Of a stretch of 25,527 nt of DNA, positions 9,027 through 15,558 are shown one piece after another. The stretch lies in NCBI GenBank assembly GCA_024405255.1, contig JAKSOY010000034.1, positions 1 through 25,527 on the forward strand, written 5' to 3'. Both the position numbers and the translations under genes were made by a program. Under the pieces are notes generated by a model. It did no database searches, was not told the DNA's origin, and worked only from the letters and a program-made list of their open reading frames with translations. The first letter of the stretch is position 1. Each line of letters opens with the position of its first letter. This stretch comes from Kiritimatiellia bacterium (GTDB taxonomy: Bacteria > Verrucomicrobiota > Kiritimatiellia > RFP12 > UBA1067).

Positions 9027-10693
9027 GGGAGTTTCTCCATTAAGGACATCAGAAAGCGGTCCATCATCTGCCGGTCGGATTCATAGGCGCGCGAGAAACC
9101 ACGCAACGAATTCCCGTTTTGCGCCAGCACGGTAAACATCACCCATCGGTCAATGCGATTGTGCACCGAACGATCCCAGGTGTCGATCAAGATGCGGTTG
9201 ACATGCGACGCGGTCCGCTGCCCCTTCTGGTTCACGAACGTGTAGACCAGCGTCGAAGGCTCCGCATGAGGACGCCCCAGCTGGACCGCATGGTACGGAC
9301 GCCGACTCTCCCCCAAAATGAAGTCCTGCGGATTCTGCATGAGGAATCCCTGCGCGGGCATGCAGAGTTCGGGACGATGGATCGAGCTCTTGGACTTGCC
9401 GCCGATGACCGCCGACACCAGGTAGGTATCGCCGTGCGGAGAACGATAGATGCGTTTTTTCACCACCGTATCGGCCGGCAGGATCGTCCGCTCGCCCAGC
9501 GAAGCCTCCTCCAGCGCCCCGCCGCAACGCGGACAAACCGTCTTCTTGCCCTCGGGAAGCTCCCCAAGCGCACACATCGTCGAACACTGCTCGTTCTGGC
9601 AATAACGGACTTCGTCCGCTTCGTATCCCGCAAGGTTCATCGGCAATTCAACCACCGGTGCTTCCTCGAGCGTCGACTCGGGCGTAATGGCCTGAAGGAC
9701 GAAGAGCGGACACAAAAGCGCCACCGCAACCCACGGAAGCACGCGTCCCGTAAAAGTCGGACCTTCTTCCGCCGGCCGGACTGATGCGGCTTCGGCTTCC
9801 GCAGTCTCTTCATTCGAAGCGGGCGTCTCCTTCTTCAGCGTCGACTCGACCTTCTCCCAAATGCGCGTAATCGCCTCGCCGCAGGCGACCATCAGCGAAA
9901 TCGCCACGATGAACACCACATAGCCCGAATAGTCGTGGTAGAATCCCAGCGCGAACTTCGGATCGCACCAGGCCGCCACCAGGCAAATCGAAATCACCCG
10001 GGTGACATTGCCCAGAATCGCCAGCGGAATCGAACAGGCGAACAGGAGTCCGCGACGGATCCAAGTGGGCTGATTATACCAAGAGTAGGCCGCCGTGAGC
10101 GCCATCAGCGCAAAAATCGAACGCAATCCCGAACACGGTTGCGCCACATCGATCGAGAACGGATGCGCCCCTTGCGCCACGAGAGCCGTACCCTGCTGCA
10201 CGACCTCGAACCCGAAGCCGCGCAGAACGCCGATGGCCGTACTGCAGGCGATGAGCCGCAGATGGATCGTCACCGTATCCAGGAAGGTCGCCAGGGGAAT
10301 CGTAAACGCGAGATAGAGCGCCGGGAAGAGGAAACGCTTCGCCATCGCCCGCCCGCAAAACGCCCAGGGAATCGTAACGCACAAGCCGATGAACCCCAGC
10401 TGTTCGAAACGCATTTGAAGTCCGCGCGTCCCCAACACGGCCAGAAGCGCACACGGCAGACACGCCAACAGACCGCACCAGGAAGGCGCTCCCAGCGCAG
10501 TACGCAGATTCTCACGGTCGGACCACAGGACGTACAACGAGAAAATCGGCACGAGCCAACCGAAGGACATATCCTCCAGCGGATCGGCAAAGAGTCCGCG
10601 CAACCGCAGAAAGAGTGCAGAAAACCCCCAAAGGGCGCATCCAACAATTGCCAGAAGCGCCATTCCCCGATTCGACTGTAAAAACCTCTTCAT
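9023..10693 (-). CDS. Exosortase fused to an EpsI domain
   Basis: Membrane cysteine transpeptidase-like sorting enzyme for proteins with a C-terminal PEP-CTERM-type signal, joined to the EpsI domain often found with exosortases in exopolysaccharide loci. The exosortase half (about 1-285) has many hydrophobic helices and the three conserved catalytic positions: Cys187 in PCSGLRS, Arg232 in GNVTRV and His253 in YHDYSGY. A low-complexity Glu/Ala linker leads to another membrane helix (about 318-338) and the EpsI domain, with its typical HRPELCMPAQGF (439-450). Inserted early in EpsI is a probable zinc ribbon, Cys365-x4-Cys370 and Cys387-x2-Cys390 (CPRCG). Length is 556 aa. No clear Shine-Dalgarno is seen, and a TATAAT box lies only 15-20 nt upstream of the ATG. 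First gene of the operon down to lnt. No PEP-CTERM substrate is visible in this window. Confidence 0.9.
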   Translation of the reverse strand: MKRFLQSNRGMALLAIVGCALWGFSALFLRLRGLFADPLEDMSFGWLVPIFSLYVLWSDRENLRTALGAPSWCGLLACLPCALLAVLGTRGLQMRFEQLGFIGLCVTIPWAFCGRAMAKRFLFPALYLAFTIPLATFLDTVTIHLRLIACSTAIGVLRGFGFEVVQQGTALVAQGAHPFSIDVAQPCSGLRSIFALMALTAAYSWYNQPTWIRRGLLFACSIPLAILGNVTRVISICLVAAWCDPKFALGFYHDYSGYVVFIVAISLMVACGEAITRIWEKVESTLKKETPASNEETAEAEAASVRPAEEGPTFTGRVLPWVAVALLCPLFVLQAITPESTLEEAPVVELPMNLAGYEADEVRYCQNEQCSTMCALGELPEGKKTVCPRCGGALEEASLGERTILPADTVVKKRIYRSPHGDTYLVSAVIGGKSKSSIHRPELCMPAQGFLMQNPQDFILGESRRPYHAVQLGRPHAEPSTLVYTFVNQKGQRTASHVNRILIDTWDRSVHNRIDRWVMFTVLAQNGNSLRGFSRAYESDRQMMDRFLMSLMEKLP

Positions 10694-10707
10694 ACGAAAA
10701 CGATGAT

Positions 10708-10713
10708 ATTATA
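10708..10713 (-). promoter_or_regulatory. -10 box of the exosortase operon
   Basis: A perfect TATAAT on the minus strand directly follows the TGA stop of the methyltransferase gene, inside the near-palindrome GATATAATATC and after six T residues. A start point about 7 nt downstream would leave a leader of only about 8 nt before the ATG at 10693. No convincing -35 hexamer is seen; TTTATT at 17 bp is weak. Confidence 0.55.
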
Positions 10714-11565
10714 TCAAAAAATCGCGCGACAATAAATCCCAGAAGGACAGTTAAACGCATGCGTTCCAGAAGCCGCTTCCAACAGCATCTCGCCGCTTTC
10801 CACGCGTGTCGCCCGCGGGAACGCCTGCCCCAGAATGTTCTCCGCCACTTGGCAGGAGAGTCCGGGCGTGTGGGACGAAAACAGCACGAACAGCGGATGG
10901 TCGGACAACACATCCCGCACCAGCGCGATCGTCTCGCGCAGGCTCTGCTCGATCTTGTACATTTCACCGTTGGCTCCGCGCCCGAAGGTGGGCGGATCGA
11001 AGATCACCGCCTCGTAGCGGCGTTCGCGACGGATTTCGCGGCGCAGGAACTTGTGCGCGTCATCGGTGATCCAGCGAATCGGATGTTCGGCCAGACCGTT
11101 CAGCGCGGCATTGTCGCGCGCCCACTGGACCATCCCCTTCGAGGCATCCAAATGGCACACTTCGGCACCGCCCAAGGCAGCCGCCAACGTCGACCCGCCC
11201 GAATAGGCAAAGAGATTGAGTACACGAGGACGCGGCCGATCCGGGCTCACCGCCTGCTTCACGGTTTCGCGAATCCACGTCCACTGGGCGCGCTGCTCGG
11301 GGAAGATGCCCAGATGGCCGAAGTCCGTTCCCATCAGCTTGAACTTGATGCCGGCCGTCGTAATCGTCCATTCCTTCGGCAGCGAACCGCGTCCGTGCCA
11401 GTGGTTGCCCTCCTCGCGGTCGAACGTCGCCGTCGCACGCCCCCAGGCTCCCTCGTTCTTCGGGCGCCACAGCGCCTGCGAACACGGCCGCACCAAGGTG
11501 TATCCACCGAAACGCTCGAACTTCCGTCCGTCGCCCGAATCCATCAACTCATAATCGTCTTGCAT
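10714..11565 (-). CDS. Class I SAM-dependent methyltransferase, RlmI-like
   Basis: Member of the COG1092-like methyltransferases related to rRNA cytosine methyltransferases RlmI/RlmK. The SAM-binding motif is VLNLFAYSGGST, an acidic residue follows in VCHLDASKGM, and the catalytic-site motif FDPPTFGRG is present. FPEQRAQW upstream of motif I is also typical. At 283 aa it is shorter than RlmI because it lacks the N-terminal PUA domain. The ATG at 11565 is preferred; a TTG four codons upstream is the alternative, and neither has a strong Shine-Dalgarno, although the purine-rich AGTAGGTTGAAGAG precedes the ATG. The gene follows pfk across a heptamer repeat array and no separate promoter is obvious. 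The target (rRNA or other) is not determined. Confidence 0.82.
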   Translation of the reverse strand: MQDDYELMDSGDGRKFERFGGYTLVRPCSQALWRPKNEGAWGRATATFDREEGNHWHGRGSLPKEWTITTAGIKFKLMGTDFGHLGIFPEQRAQWTWIRETVKQAVSPDRPRPRVLNLFAYSGGSTLAAALGGAEVCHLDASKGMVQWARDNAALNGLAEHPIRWITDDAHKFLRREIRRERRYEAVIFDPPTFGRGANGEMYKIEQSLRETIALVRDVLSDHPLFVLFSSHTPGLSCQVAENILGQAFPRATRVESGEMLLEAASGTHAFNCPSGIYCRAIF

Positions 11566-11591
11566 ACCGCTCTTCAACCTACTCTTCTCAC

Positions 11592-11717
11592 CTCAAACCA
11601 ATTCACTCTTCACTCAAACCAATTCACTCTTCACTCAAACCTATTCACTATTCCCTCAAAACTATTCACTCTTCACTCAAACCTATTCACTATTCCCTCT
11701 AACCTATTCACTATTCA
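11592..11717 (-). repeat. Heptanucleotide tandem array (18 units, 21-bp higher-order period)
   Basis: Read on the minus strand from 11717, the DNA divides without remainder into 18 heptamers such as TGAATAG, TGAAGAG, TGAATTG, GGAATAG and GTTTGAG. They are ordered in triplets, giving six 21-bp units with an exact 21-bp spacing of the AAACC-type landmark on the plus strand. The first three bases (11717-11715) are the pfk stop codon. The array ends about 25 nt before the methyltransferase start. It fills almost the whole pfk-methyltransferase gap. No flanking hairpins or target duplications are visible. Confidence 0.93.
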
Positions 11718-13082
11718 GGGTGCCATCTCCGGGCCCTTGATCGTTCCCTTGAAATAGACTTCCTGACCGGTCGCATCCATCACACTGCGCCACAGGTCGC
11801 TGTTAAGCCGCACCTGCTGGCGTTCGATCGTCGCCAGCTTGATCGGCACAAGCGTGTAGAGGTCGCCCAGCGCCCCCGTCGAACCGACGACGCAGTTGGT
11901 ACGTCCGCTCATGGCGGCATGCACCGCATTACGCGCGAGCATGTAGCAGCGGATGGCGTCGGTTCCACGCGCCGGCACACTGCGGATCATGTAGCTCGGA
12001 TCGAAATACTTGATGCTGCAGGTGATGCCTTTCCCCTTGAAATGGGATGAAATGCTCTGCTTCAGGAACTCGCCGATGTCTTTCTTGAGCACGTTGCCGC
12101 TCGCATCCTTTTCGCACGTACCCTCGATGAGCTTCTGTCCCGCGCCCTCGGCCACCACAATGACCGTATGCGTTTTGGCATTCGCAAAACGGCGCTCCAG
12201 GGCCGCGAGCAATCCATGCTCGCCCTCGAGTTCAAACTCGATCTCCGGCACCAGGCAGAAGTTCACCACCGGATTCGCCACCGCCGCGTAGGCCGTGATG
12301 AAACCCGAGTCGCGGCCCATCAGTTTCACGAGGCCGATGCCGTTGAACGTGCCTTTCGCCTCCACATGGGCATTGCGAATGACGTTCGTCGCTTCGGCGA
12401 CGGCCGTCTCAAAACCGAAGGACGGCCCGACGAACTGCAAATCGTTGTCGATCGTCTTCGGCACGCCCACGACGGAAATGGAAAGATGGCGCGCGAGACA
12501 CATCTCCGCGATTTCACGCGCACAGCGCAGGGATCCGTCGCCGCCGATGCAGAAGAGCACGTTGATGTTCATCCGCACCAACGTGTCGACGATCTGCTCC
12601 GTGGGTTGCTGGCCCCGCGAACTACCCAGGATCGTGCCTCCTTTTTCGTGGATCGTATCCACCACGTCAGGGTCCAGCATGAGCGGCTGGTAGCCGTAGC
12701 TCGGGATCAACCCCGCATAGCCGAAACGAATGCCATAGATCGTCTTGATGCCGTAGTCGAACGAGAGGATCTCGACGAGTCCCTTGATCACGTTGTTGAG
12801 GCCGGGACAAAGCCCGCCCGCCGTCAAGATGCCGACGCGCGTCCAACTGGGATCATGGAAGATCTTCTCGTGCGGACCCGCCCGCTCGAAGCTGGGTTCG
12901 TGCCCGAGGCACTCGGTCATTTCCTTGAGAAGCGGCACGCTGTCCGTAATGTACACGCGTTCGCCTTCGCGGACAAAGGCATGATGCCGCACGGGCGAAG
13001 GAATCTTGCATTCCCCCAGCACGTCGATATCAAAAGGATAGGCGGACGGATCCGCTGCGATTTTCTCAAGCGTCGGTGACAT
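11715..13082 (-). CDS. pfkA: 6-phosphofructokinase, plant-like ATP-type
   Basis: Phosphorylates fructose 6-phosphate to the 1,6-bisphosphate, the committed step of glycolysis. The 455-aa sequence resembles the plant/group III phosphofructokinases and not the ~320-aa PfkA of E. coli. It has an N-terminal extension of about 80 residues, GGLCPGLNN (89-97), GGDGS (180-184), PKTIDND (208-214, Asp212 as catalytic base) and LVKLMGRDSGF (251-261). It also shares the C-terminal DPSYMIRSVPARGTD region with plant enzymes. Gly183 in GGDGS indicates ATP as donor, since PPi enzymes usually have Asp there, although Lys209 occurs in both plant ATP-type and PPi enzymes. A strong AGGAG stands 8 nt before the ATG. 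Its promoter lies inside the end of the upstream DUF721-like gene, and its stop codon is the first triplet of the heptamer array. Confidence 0.92.
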   Translation of the reverse strand: MSPTLEKIAADPSAYPFDIDVLGECKIPSPVRHHAFVREGERVYITDSVPLLKEMTECLGHEPSFERAGPHEKIFHDPSWTRVGILTAGGLCPGLNNVIKGLVEILSFDYGIKTIYGIRFGYAGLIPSYGYQPLMLDPDVVDTIHEKGGTILGSSRGQQPTEQIVDTLVRMNINVLFCIGGDGSLRCAREIAEMCLARHLSISVVGVPKTIDNDLQFVGPSFGFETAVAEATNVIRNAHVEAKGTFNGIGLVKLMGRDSGFITAYAAVANPVVNFCLVPEIEFELEGEHGLLAALERRFANAKTHTVIVVAEGAGQKLIEGTCEKDASGNVLKKDIGEFLKQSISSHFKGKGITCSIKYFDPSYMIRSVPARGTDAIRCYMLARNAVHAAMSGRTNCVVGSTGALGDLYTLVPIKLATIERQQVRLNSDLWRSVMDATGQEVYFKGTIKGPEMAP

Positions 13083-13108
13083 CGGTTGATCTCCTAAATG
13101 AGGGCACT

Positions 13109-13138
13109 ATTATACCACATTTCAACGCGTCCCGTGAA
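13109..13138 (-). promoter_or_regulatory. Promoter of pfk
   Basis: A perfect TATAAT at 13114-13109 (context GTGGTATAATAGTG), with TTCACG (13138-13133) as a possible weak -35 at 18 bp. The predicted start near 13102 gives a ~20-nt leader carrying the AGGAG ribosome site. The element overlaps the 3' end of the upstream coding region. Confidence 0.65.
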
Positions 13139-13568
13139 CTTCAAGATGAAGCGACAGTCGATTCGCCTTGGGAGCCCCCGGAAGAGCCAGAATCTGCTTT
13201 TTGATCTTCGCCAGCTTCGTACGCAGCGAAAAGACCTGCGCCGATGTCGCCACATAGAAGAAAAGGTGTCCGTCGCGATAGCGTCCCGGACGGCCCGGAA
13301 AATCGGGCGGCACGAGTTCTTTCCAATGCGCACAGACCGTATCGAAAAACGGTTCTTTGACTAACGTGAGTTCGGCGGCGATCGCGTCGACGAAGGACCC
13401 GACCCGCGCCTCCGGAATGCGCACTTCGCGCGCATCGCCATCCACGGGCAAGCCGGGGATGAGATGATCCGCCAGCCGGCGGCGCAGGGCACGATCGCGC
13501 GCACGCCGCTTGCGTTCAAGCGCGATGTCGAGCATCGGCGTGATCTCATCCTCCTCAGCGGGCGTCAT
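13122..13568 (-). CDS. DUF721 (DciA-like) domain protein
   Basis: Small basic protein of 148 aa. After a charged N-terminal helix rich in Arg/Lys, the second half (FFDTVCAHWKELVPPDF, then GRYRDGHLFFYVATSAQVFSLRTKL and a final beta strand) follows the pattern of DUF721: a Trp in the first helix, a strand, Ser/Ala before a helix, then a closing strand. Some DUF721 proteins (DciA) load or modulate the replicative helicase; that role is not shown here, and the match is by eye. The ATG at 13568 sits within the 3' end of the carrier-protein gene (14-nt overlap) with GGGGGA just upstream. A longer reading from 13613 is open but lacks support. Confidence 0.55.
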   Translation of the reverse strand: MTPAEEDEITPMLDIALERKRRARDRALRRRLADHLIPGLPVDGDAREVRIPEARVGSFVDAIAAELTLVKEPFFDTVCAHWKELVPPDFPGRPGRYRDGHLFFYVATSAQVFSLRTKLAKIKKQILALPGAPKANRLSLHLEVHGTR

Positions 13569-13764
13569 AGAGATCCCCCACGGTCTCAAGCGTCGCGAAA
13601 CGCGCCGCGTCAAGACGCACGCCGCATTCGTTCTCGAGCATCACCAGCAAGCCGAAGGCTTGCAATGAACACCAGCCCGGCAAATCGCGAAAACGCGTCG
13701 TGTCGTCGACCAACGGCACCTCGAGAACATCCGCCACTTTAGTTCTGAAATCTTCCCGCGTCAT
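13555..13764 (-). CDS. Stand-alone acyl carrier protein-like protein
   Basis: A 69-aa protein with the size and helix pattern of an acyl carrier protein. The phosphopantetheine attachment serine is Ser33 in GWCSLQAFGLL; the usual Asp before it (DSL) is replaced by Cys. The C-terminal part (VMLENECGVRL, then ATLETVGDLYD) is a typical carrier-protein helix II to IV region. No fatty acid or polyketide gene lies nearby, so its acyl load and partner are unknown. The start is uncertain: ATG 13764 has AAGGAG 12 nt upstream, while ATG 13773 has the same site only 3 nt away. It overlaps the HAD gene by 26 nt and the DUF721-like gene by 14 nt, which suggests one coupled transcript. Confidence 0.72.
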   Translation of the reverse strand: MTREDFRTKVADVLEVPLVDDTTRFRDLPGWCSLQAFGLLVMLENECGVRLDAARFATLETVGDLYDAR

Positions 13765-14365
13765 AGATCTCATCCGCTCCTTCCAGTTCCTCGCGGCTGC
13801 CATAGCCCCAGGTGCAGCCTATTGTGTAGAGTCCTGCGGCCTTGCCCGCATCGACATCGCCCTTTGTATCGCCCACCATCACCGCATCGCCGGGATCAAT
13901 GCCGCGTTCGGTCATGATGCGCGTGAGCAGTTCGTGTTTTTTCAGACGTTCGCCCGGATACATGTCAAACGAATAGTAGCCGTCGAACAAAGTCTCCCAG
14001 CCCATCTTCCGCATCAGGGCGCCCATCGGCGAGAAACGCTTGTTCGTCGCCACATAGAGGTGGTACCCGGCGGACTTCAACGTCTCAAGCCAGCCGGGGA
14101 TCCAGGCATAGGGTGCGGTCTGCGGAAATCCGCTGGCGTCGTAACTCGTCTTGAAAAGCGCGCGGATCTGCTCAACGAGTTCCGGCGTCGCATCGTCGAA
14201 TAGCTCGTAGGCGATCTGGTCCAGCGTCGGACCCGTACGATAGACGGCGTCGAACCGCGGGCAGTCGCGCCCAAGCCCGCGAATCGCCGCCCGCCAGGCC
14301 TCCTTGATGTCCGCCTCCGTATCGCACAGCGTGCCATCGAAATCAAAAAACCAATGTGTTCTCAT
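13739..14365 (-). CDS. HAD-superfamily phosphatase, phosphoglycolate phosphatase-like
   Basis: A 208-aa HAD hydrolase with a C1 helical cap. Motif I is FDFDGTLCDTE near the N-terminus, motif II is VATNK, motif III the Lys region LKKHELL, and motif IV VGDTKGDVDAG. Best matched to Gph/PGMB-type phosphatases, which act on small phosphorylated metabolites such as 2-phosphoglycolate; substrate specificity is not readable. The ATG at 14365 (MRTHWFFDFDGT) is chosen because motif I must lie near the start. Upstream in-frame codons run through the structured RNA and its terminator and are not credible protein. AGTAGG stands 4 nt before the ATG. A TATACT box lies 11-16 nt upstream, so a transcript from it would be nearly leaderless and would lose that ribosome site. 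Confidence 0.88.
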   Translation of the reverse strand: MRTHWFFDFDGTLCDTEADIKEAWRAAIRGLGRDCPRFDAVYRTGPTLDQIAYELFDDATPELVEQIRALFKTSYDASGFPQTAPYAWIPGWLETLKSAGYHLYVATNKRFSPMGALMRKMGWETLFDGYYSFDMYPGERLKKHELLTRIMTERGIDPGDAVMVGDTKGDVDAGKAAGLYTIGCTWGYGSREELEGADEIYDAGRFQN

Positions 14366-14375
14366 AACGCCTACT

Positions 14376-14381
14376 AGTATA
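14376..14381 (-). promoter_or_regulatory. Possible -10 box of the HAD-ACP-DUF721 unit
   Basis: TATACT in the context TTTTTTTGGTATACTAG on the minus strand, overlapping the U-tract end of the adjacent terminator. It matches the -10 context before pfk and the BatA-like gene. No -35 is seen, and the predicted start falls only about 4 nt before the ATG. Confidence 0.45.
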
Positions 14382-14383
14382 CC

Positions 14384-14426
14384 AAAAAAAGTGAGAACCG
14401 AACACGGTTTCCCGCATTCGGCTCTC
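14384..14426 (-). terminator. Intrinsic terminator of the structured RNA
   Basis: The minus strand shows a 10-bp stem, GAGAGCCGAA with TTCGGTTCTC (one G-U pair), continued by CGG-GAAA-CCG at the apex and followed by AC and seven T residues. This is a canonical Rho-independent terminator. It sits just 18 nt before the HAD start codon, so it either ends an independent RNA or attenuates HAD expression. Confidence 0.88.
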
Positions 14427-14645
14427 GCGCCTTTCGGCGGCGGCGCCTGTTGCCAAGCACCTAAAAAATGTCGTCGCTCACGTCCGTTCCCCTTCACGCG
14501 CCTCAAGCGTGTCCTCGTCTGTCAGCAGAAGAGCCGTAATTCGTTAATTACGATGACCGCCCGCTAACGCATCCAGAGAACCTCGGCTCACGCCGACTTC
14601 TGAAGGCCCACCCGGTCGCCCAGACAAACCTCCTTGAATTTCCAG
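14384..14645 (-). ncRNA. Structured RNA of about 260 nt, unassigned (sRNA or 5' leader)
   Basis: The 275-nt gap between the PHP and HAD genes has a promoter at one end and a terminator at the other. Between them are successive hairpins on the minus strand: TCGGC-GTGA-GCCGA (14583-14596, GNRA loop), CGTAATT-AACG-AATTACG (14535-14552), GGTGCTT/AGGCGCC (14442-14461) and CGCC-GAAA-GGCG (14428-14439). The terminator itself has a GAAA loop. No protein with a plausible start fits. It does not show the landmark sequences of tmRNA, RNase P RNA or SRP RNA that I know. 6S RNA cannot be excluded by eye. Both a free small RNA and a riboswitch-type leader of the HAD gene fit the layout. Confidence 0.6.
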
Positions 14646-14650
14646 CACAA

Positions 14651-14679
14651 ATTGTATCACTTCTCATCCACACGCGCAA
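14651..14679 (-). promoter_or_regulatory. Promoter of the structured RNA
   Basis: TTGCGC (14679-14674), a 17-bp spacer and TACAAT (14656-14651) preceded by TGA, giving an extended -10. It lies in the last codons of the PHP gene. The predicted start is near 14645. Confidence 0.65.
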
Positions 14680-15529
14680 GGGAATTTTTCCGTAAATTAC
14701 GCGTGGACAAACGGACGAGGAACGGGGCGATGAATGTGTCTTCTTCTTCGAGCGACATGCCGAGCCGGATCGTGGGCTTGTTCGCACCGTGGAAATCGCT
14801 GCCGGCCGTCACGGCCAGGCCCACTTCGCGCGCCGCCCGCAGATGGTCGATCGTCTCGTCTGGCAGATTGGCTTCGTAGACGGCCTCAACGCCGTCGAGG
14901 CCCAGATCCTTCAGACGCTTCAGGCCCGTCCGCAAGGCCGCAGGATCCTGCGTCCAATAACGCGGATGCGCCATCACCGCCACGCCGCCCGCCGCATGCA
15001 CGGCGTCGATCGCCGCCTGCTGGCTCGGCTTATAACGCGGCACATAGGCCGGCTTGCCGTCCCCGAGAAAACGCTCGAACGCATCTTTCACGCTCGTCGC
15101 CCATCCGTGGTCCATCAGCACACGGGCAAAATGGGGACGCGCCACGATCTTGCCATTCGCGTATTTTCGAAGTTCCTCGTGCGTGACGGGACACCCCAGC
15201 TCGGCCAGACGCGCGGCGATCTTTTCATTGCGCGCATCGCGTCCGGCGCGGATCTCGTCGAGAAAGGCATTCAACGCAGACGACTCGGGGTCGATGCCAA
15301 GACCCAGCAGATGGAATTTCGCATATCCTTCGCCCGGTTCAATCGACAGCTCGACACCGGCCAGTCGCACGCCCTTCTGTCCTTCGGTCGCCTTCAGGAA
15401 ACGCTGCGCCCCATCCAAAGTATCGTGATCCGTCAAGGCGAACACGGCGAAGTCCTTGCCCTTCTCCGCCAATTCCTCCGGCGTCAACGTGCCATCCGAA
15501 CACGTGCTGTGGCAGTGCAAATCAATCAT
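14657..15529 (-). CDS. PHP-domain phosphoesterase (RNase AM / YciV-like)
   Basis: A 290-aa PHP metal-dependent phosphoesterase. Metal-binding motifs appear in order: DLHCHST (3-9), LTDHDT (32-37), Glu60 in GVELS, ARPHFA (around His133), MAHPRYW and GSDFHG. This is the full set expected for the YciV/RnmA type, which hydrolyses 3',5'-nucleoside bisphosphates or trims short 5' RNA ends; which of these applies is not readable. The start MIDLHCHS is fixed by the first motif and by an AGGA site about 8 nt upstream. Longer in-frame readings overlap the previous gene. It begins 29 nt after the BatA-like gene and probably shares its transcript; its last codons hold the promoter of the next RNA. Confidence 0.88.
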   Translation of the reverse strand: MIDLHCHSTCSDGTLTPEELAEKGKDFAVFALTDHDTLDGAQRFLKATEGQKGVRLAGVELSIEPGEGYAKFHLLGLGIDPESSALNAFLDEIRAGRDARNEKIAARLAELGCPVTHEELRKYANGKIVARPHFARVLMDHGWATSVKDAFERFLGDGKPAYVPRYKPSQQAAIDAVHAAGGVAVMAHPRYWTQDPAALRTGLKRLKDLGLDGVEAVYEANLPDETIDHLRAAREVGLAVTAGSDFHGANKPTIRLGMSLEEEDTFIAPFLVRLSTRNLRKNSLARVDEK

Positions 15530-15558
15530 TCTCGTTCCTCTTGCAAATCGTTCACAGG

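Noticed and set aside
11592..11717. CRISPR-like array
   Set aside because: The 21-bp units are contiguous with no unique spacers, and the basic unit is a heptamer. No cas genes are nearby.
14366..14506. N-terminal extension of the HAD protein
   Set aside because: It would run through the terminator hairpin and structured RNA. HAD motif I belongs within the first residues, which fits ATG 14365.
14384..14645. tmRNA, RNase P RNA or SRP RNA
   Set aside because: No CCA-ended tRNA-like domain or tag frame, no GAGGAAAGTCC-type or other RNase P core boxes, and no SRP GGAA/GCAG apical loop. 6S RNA was not excluded.
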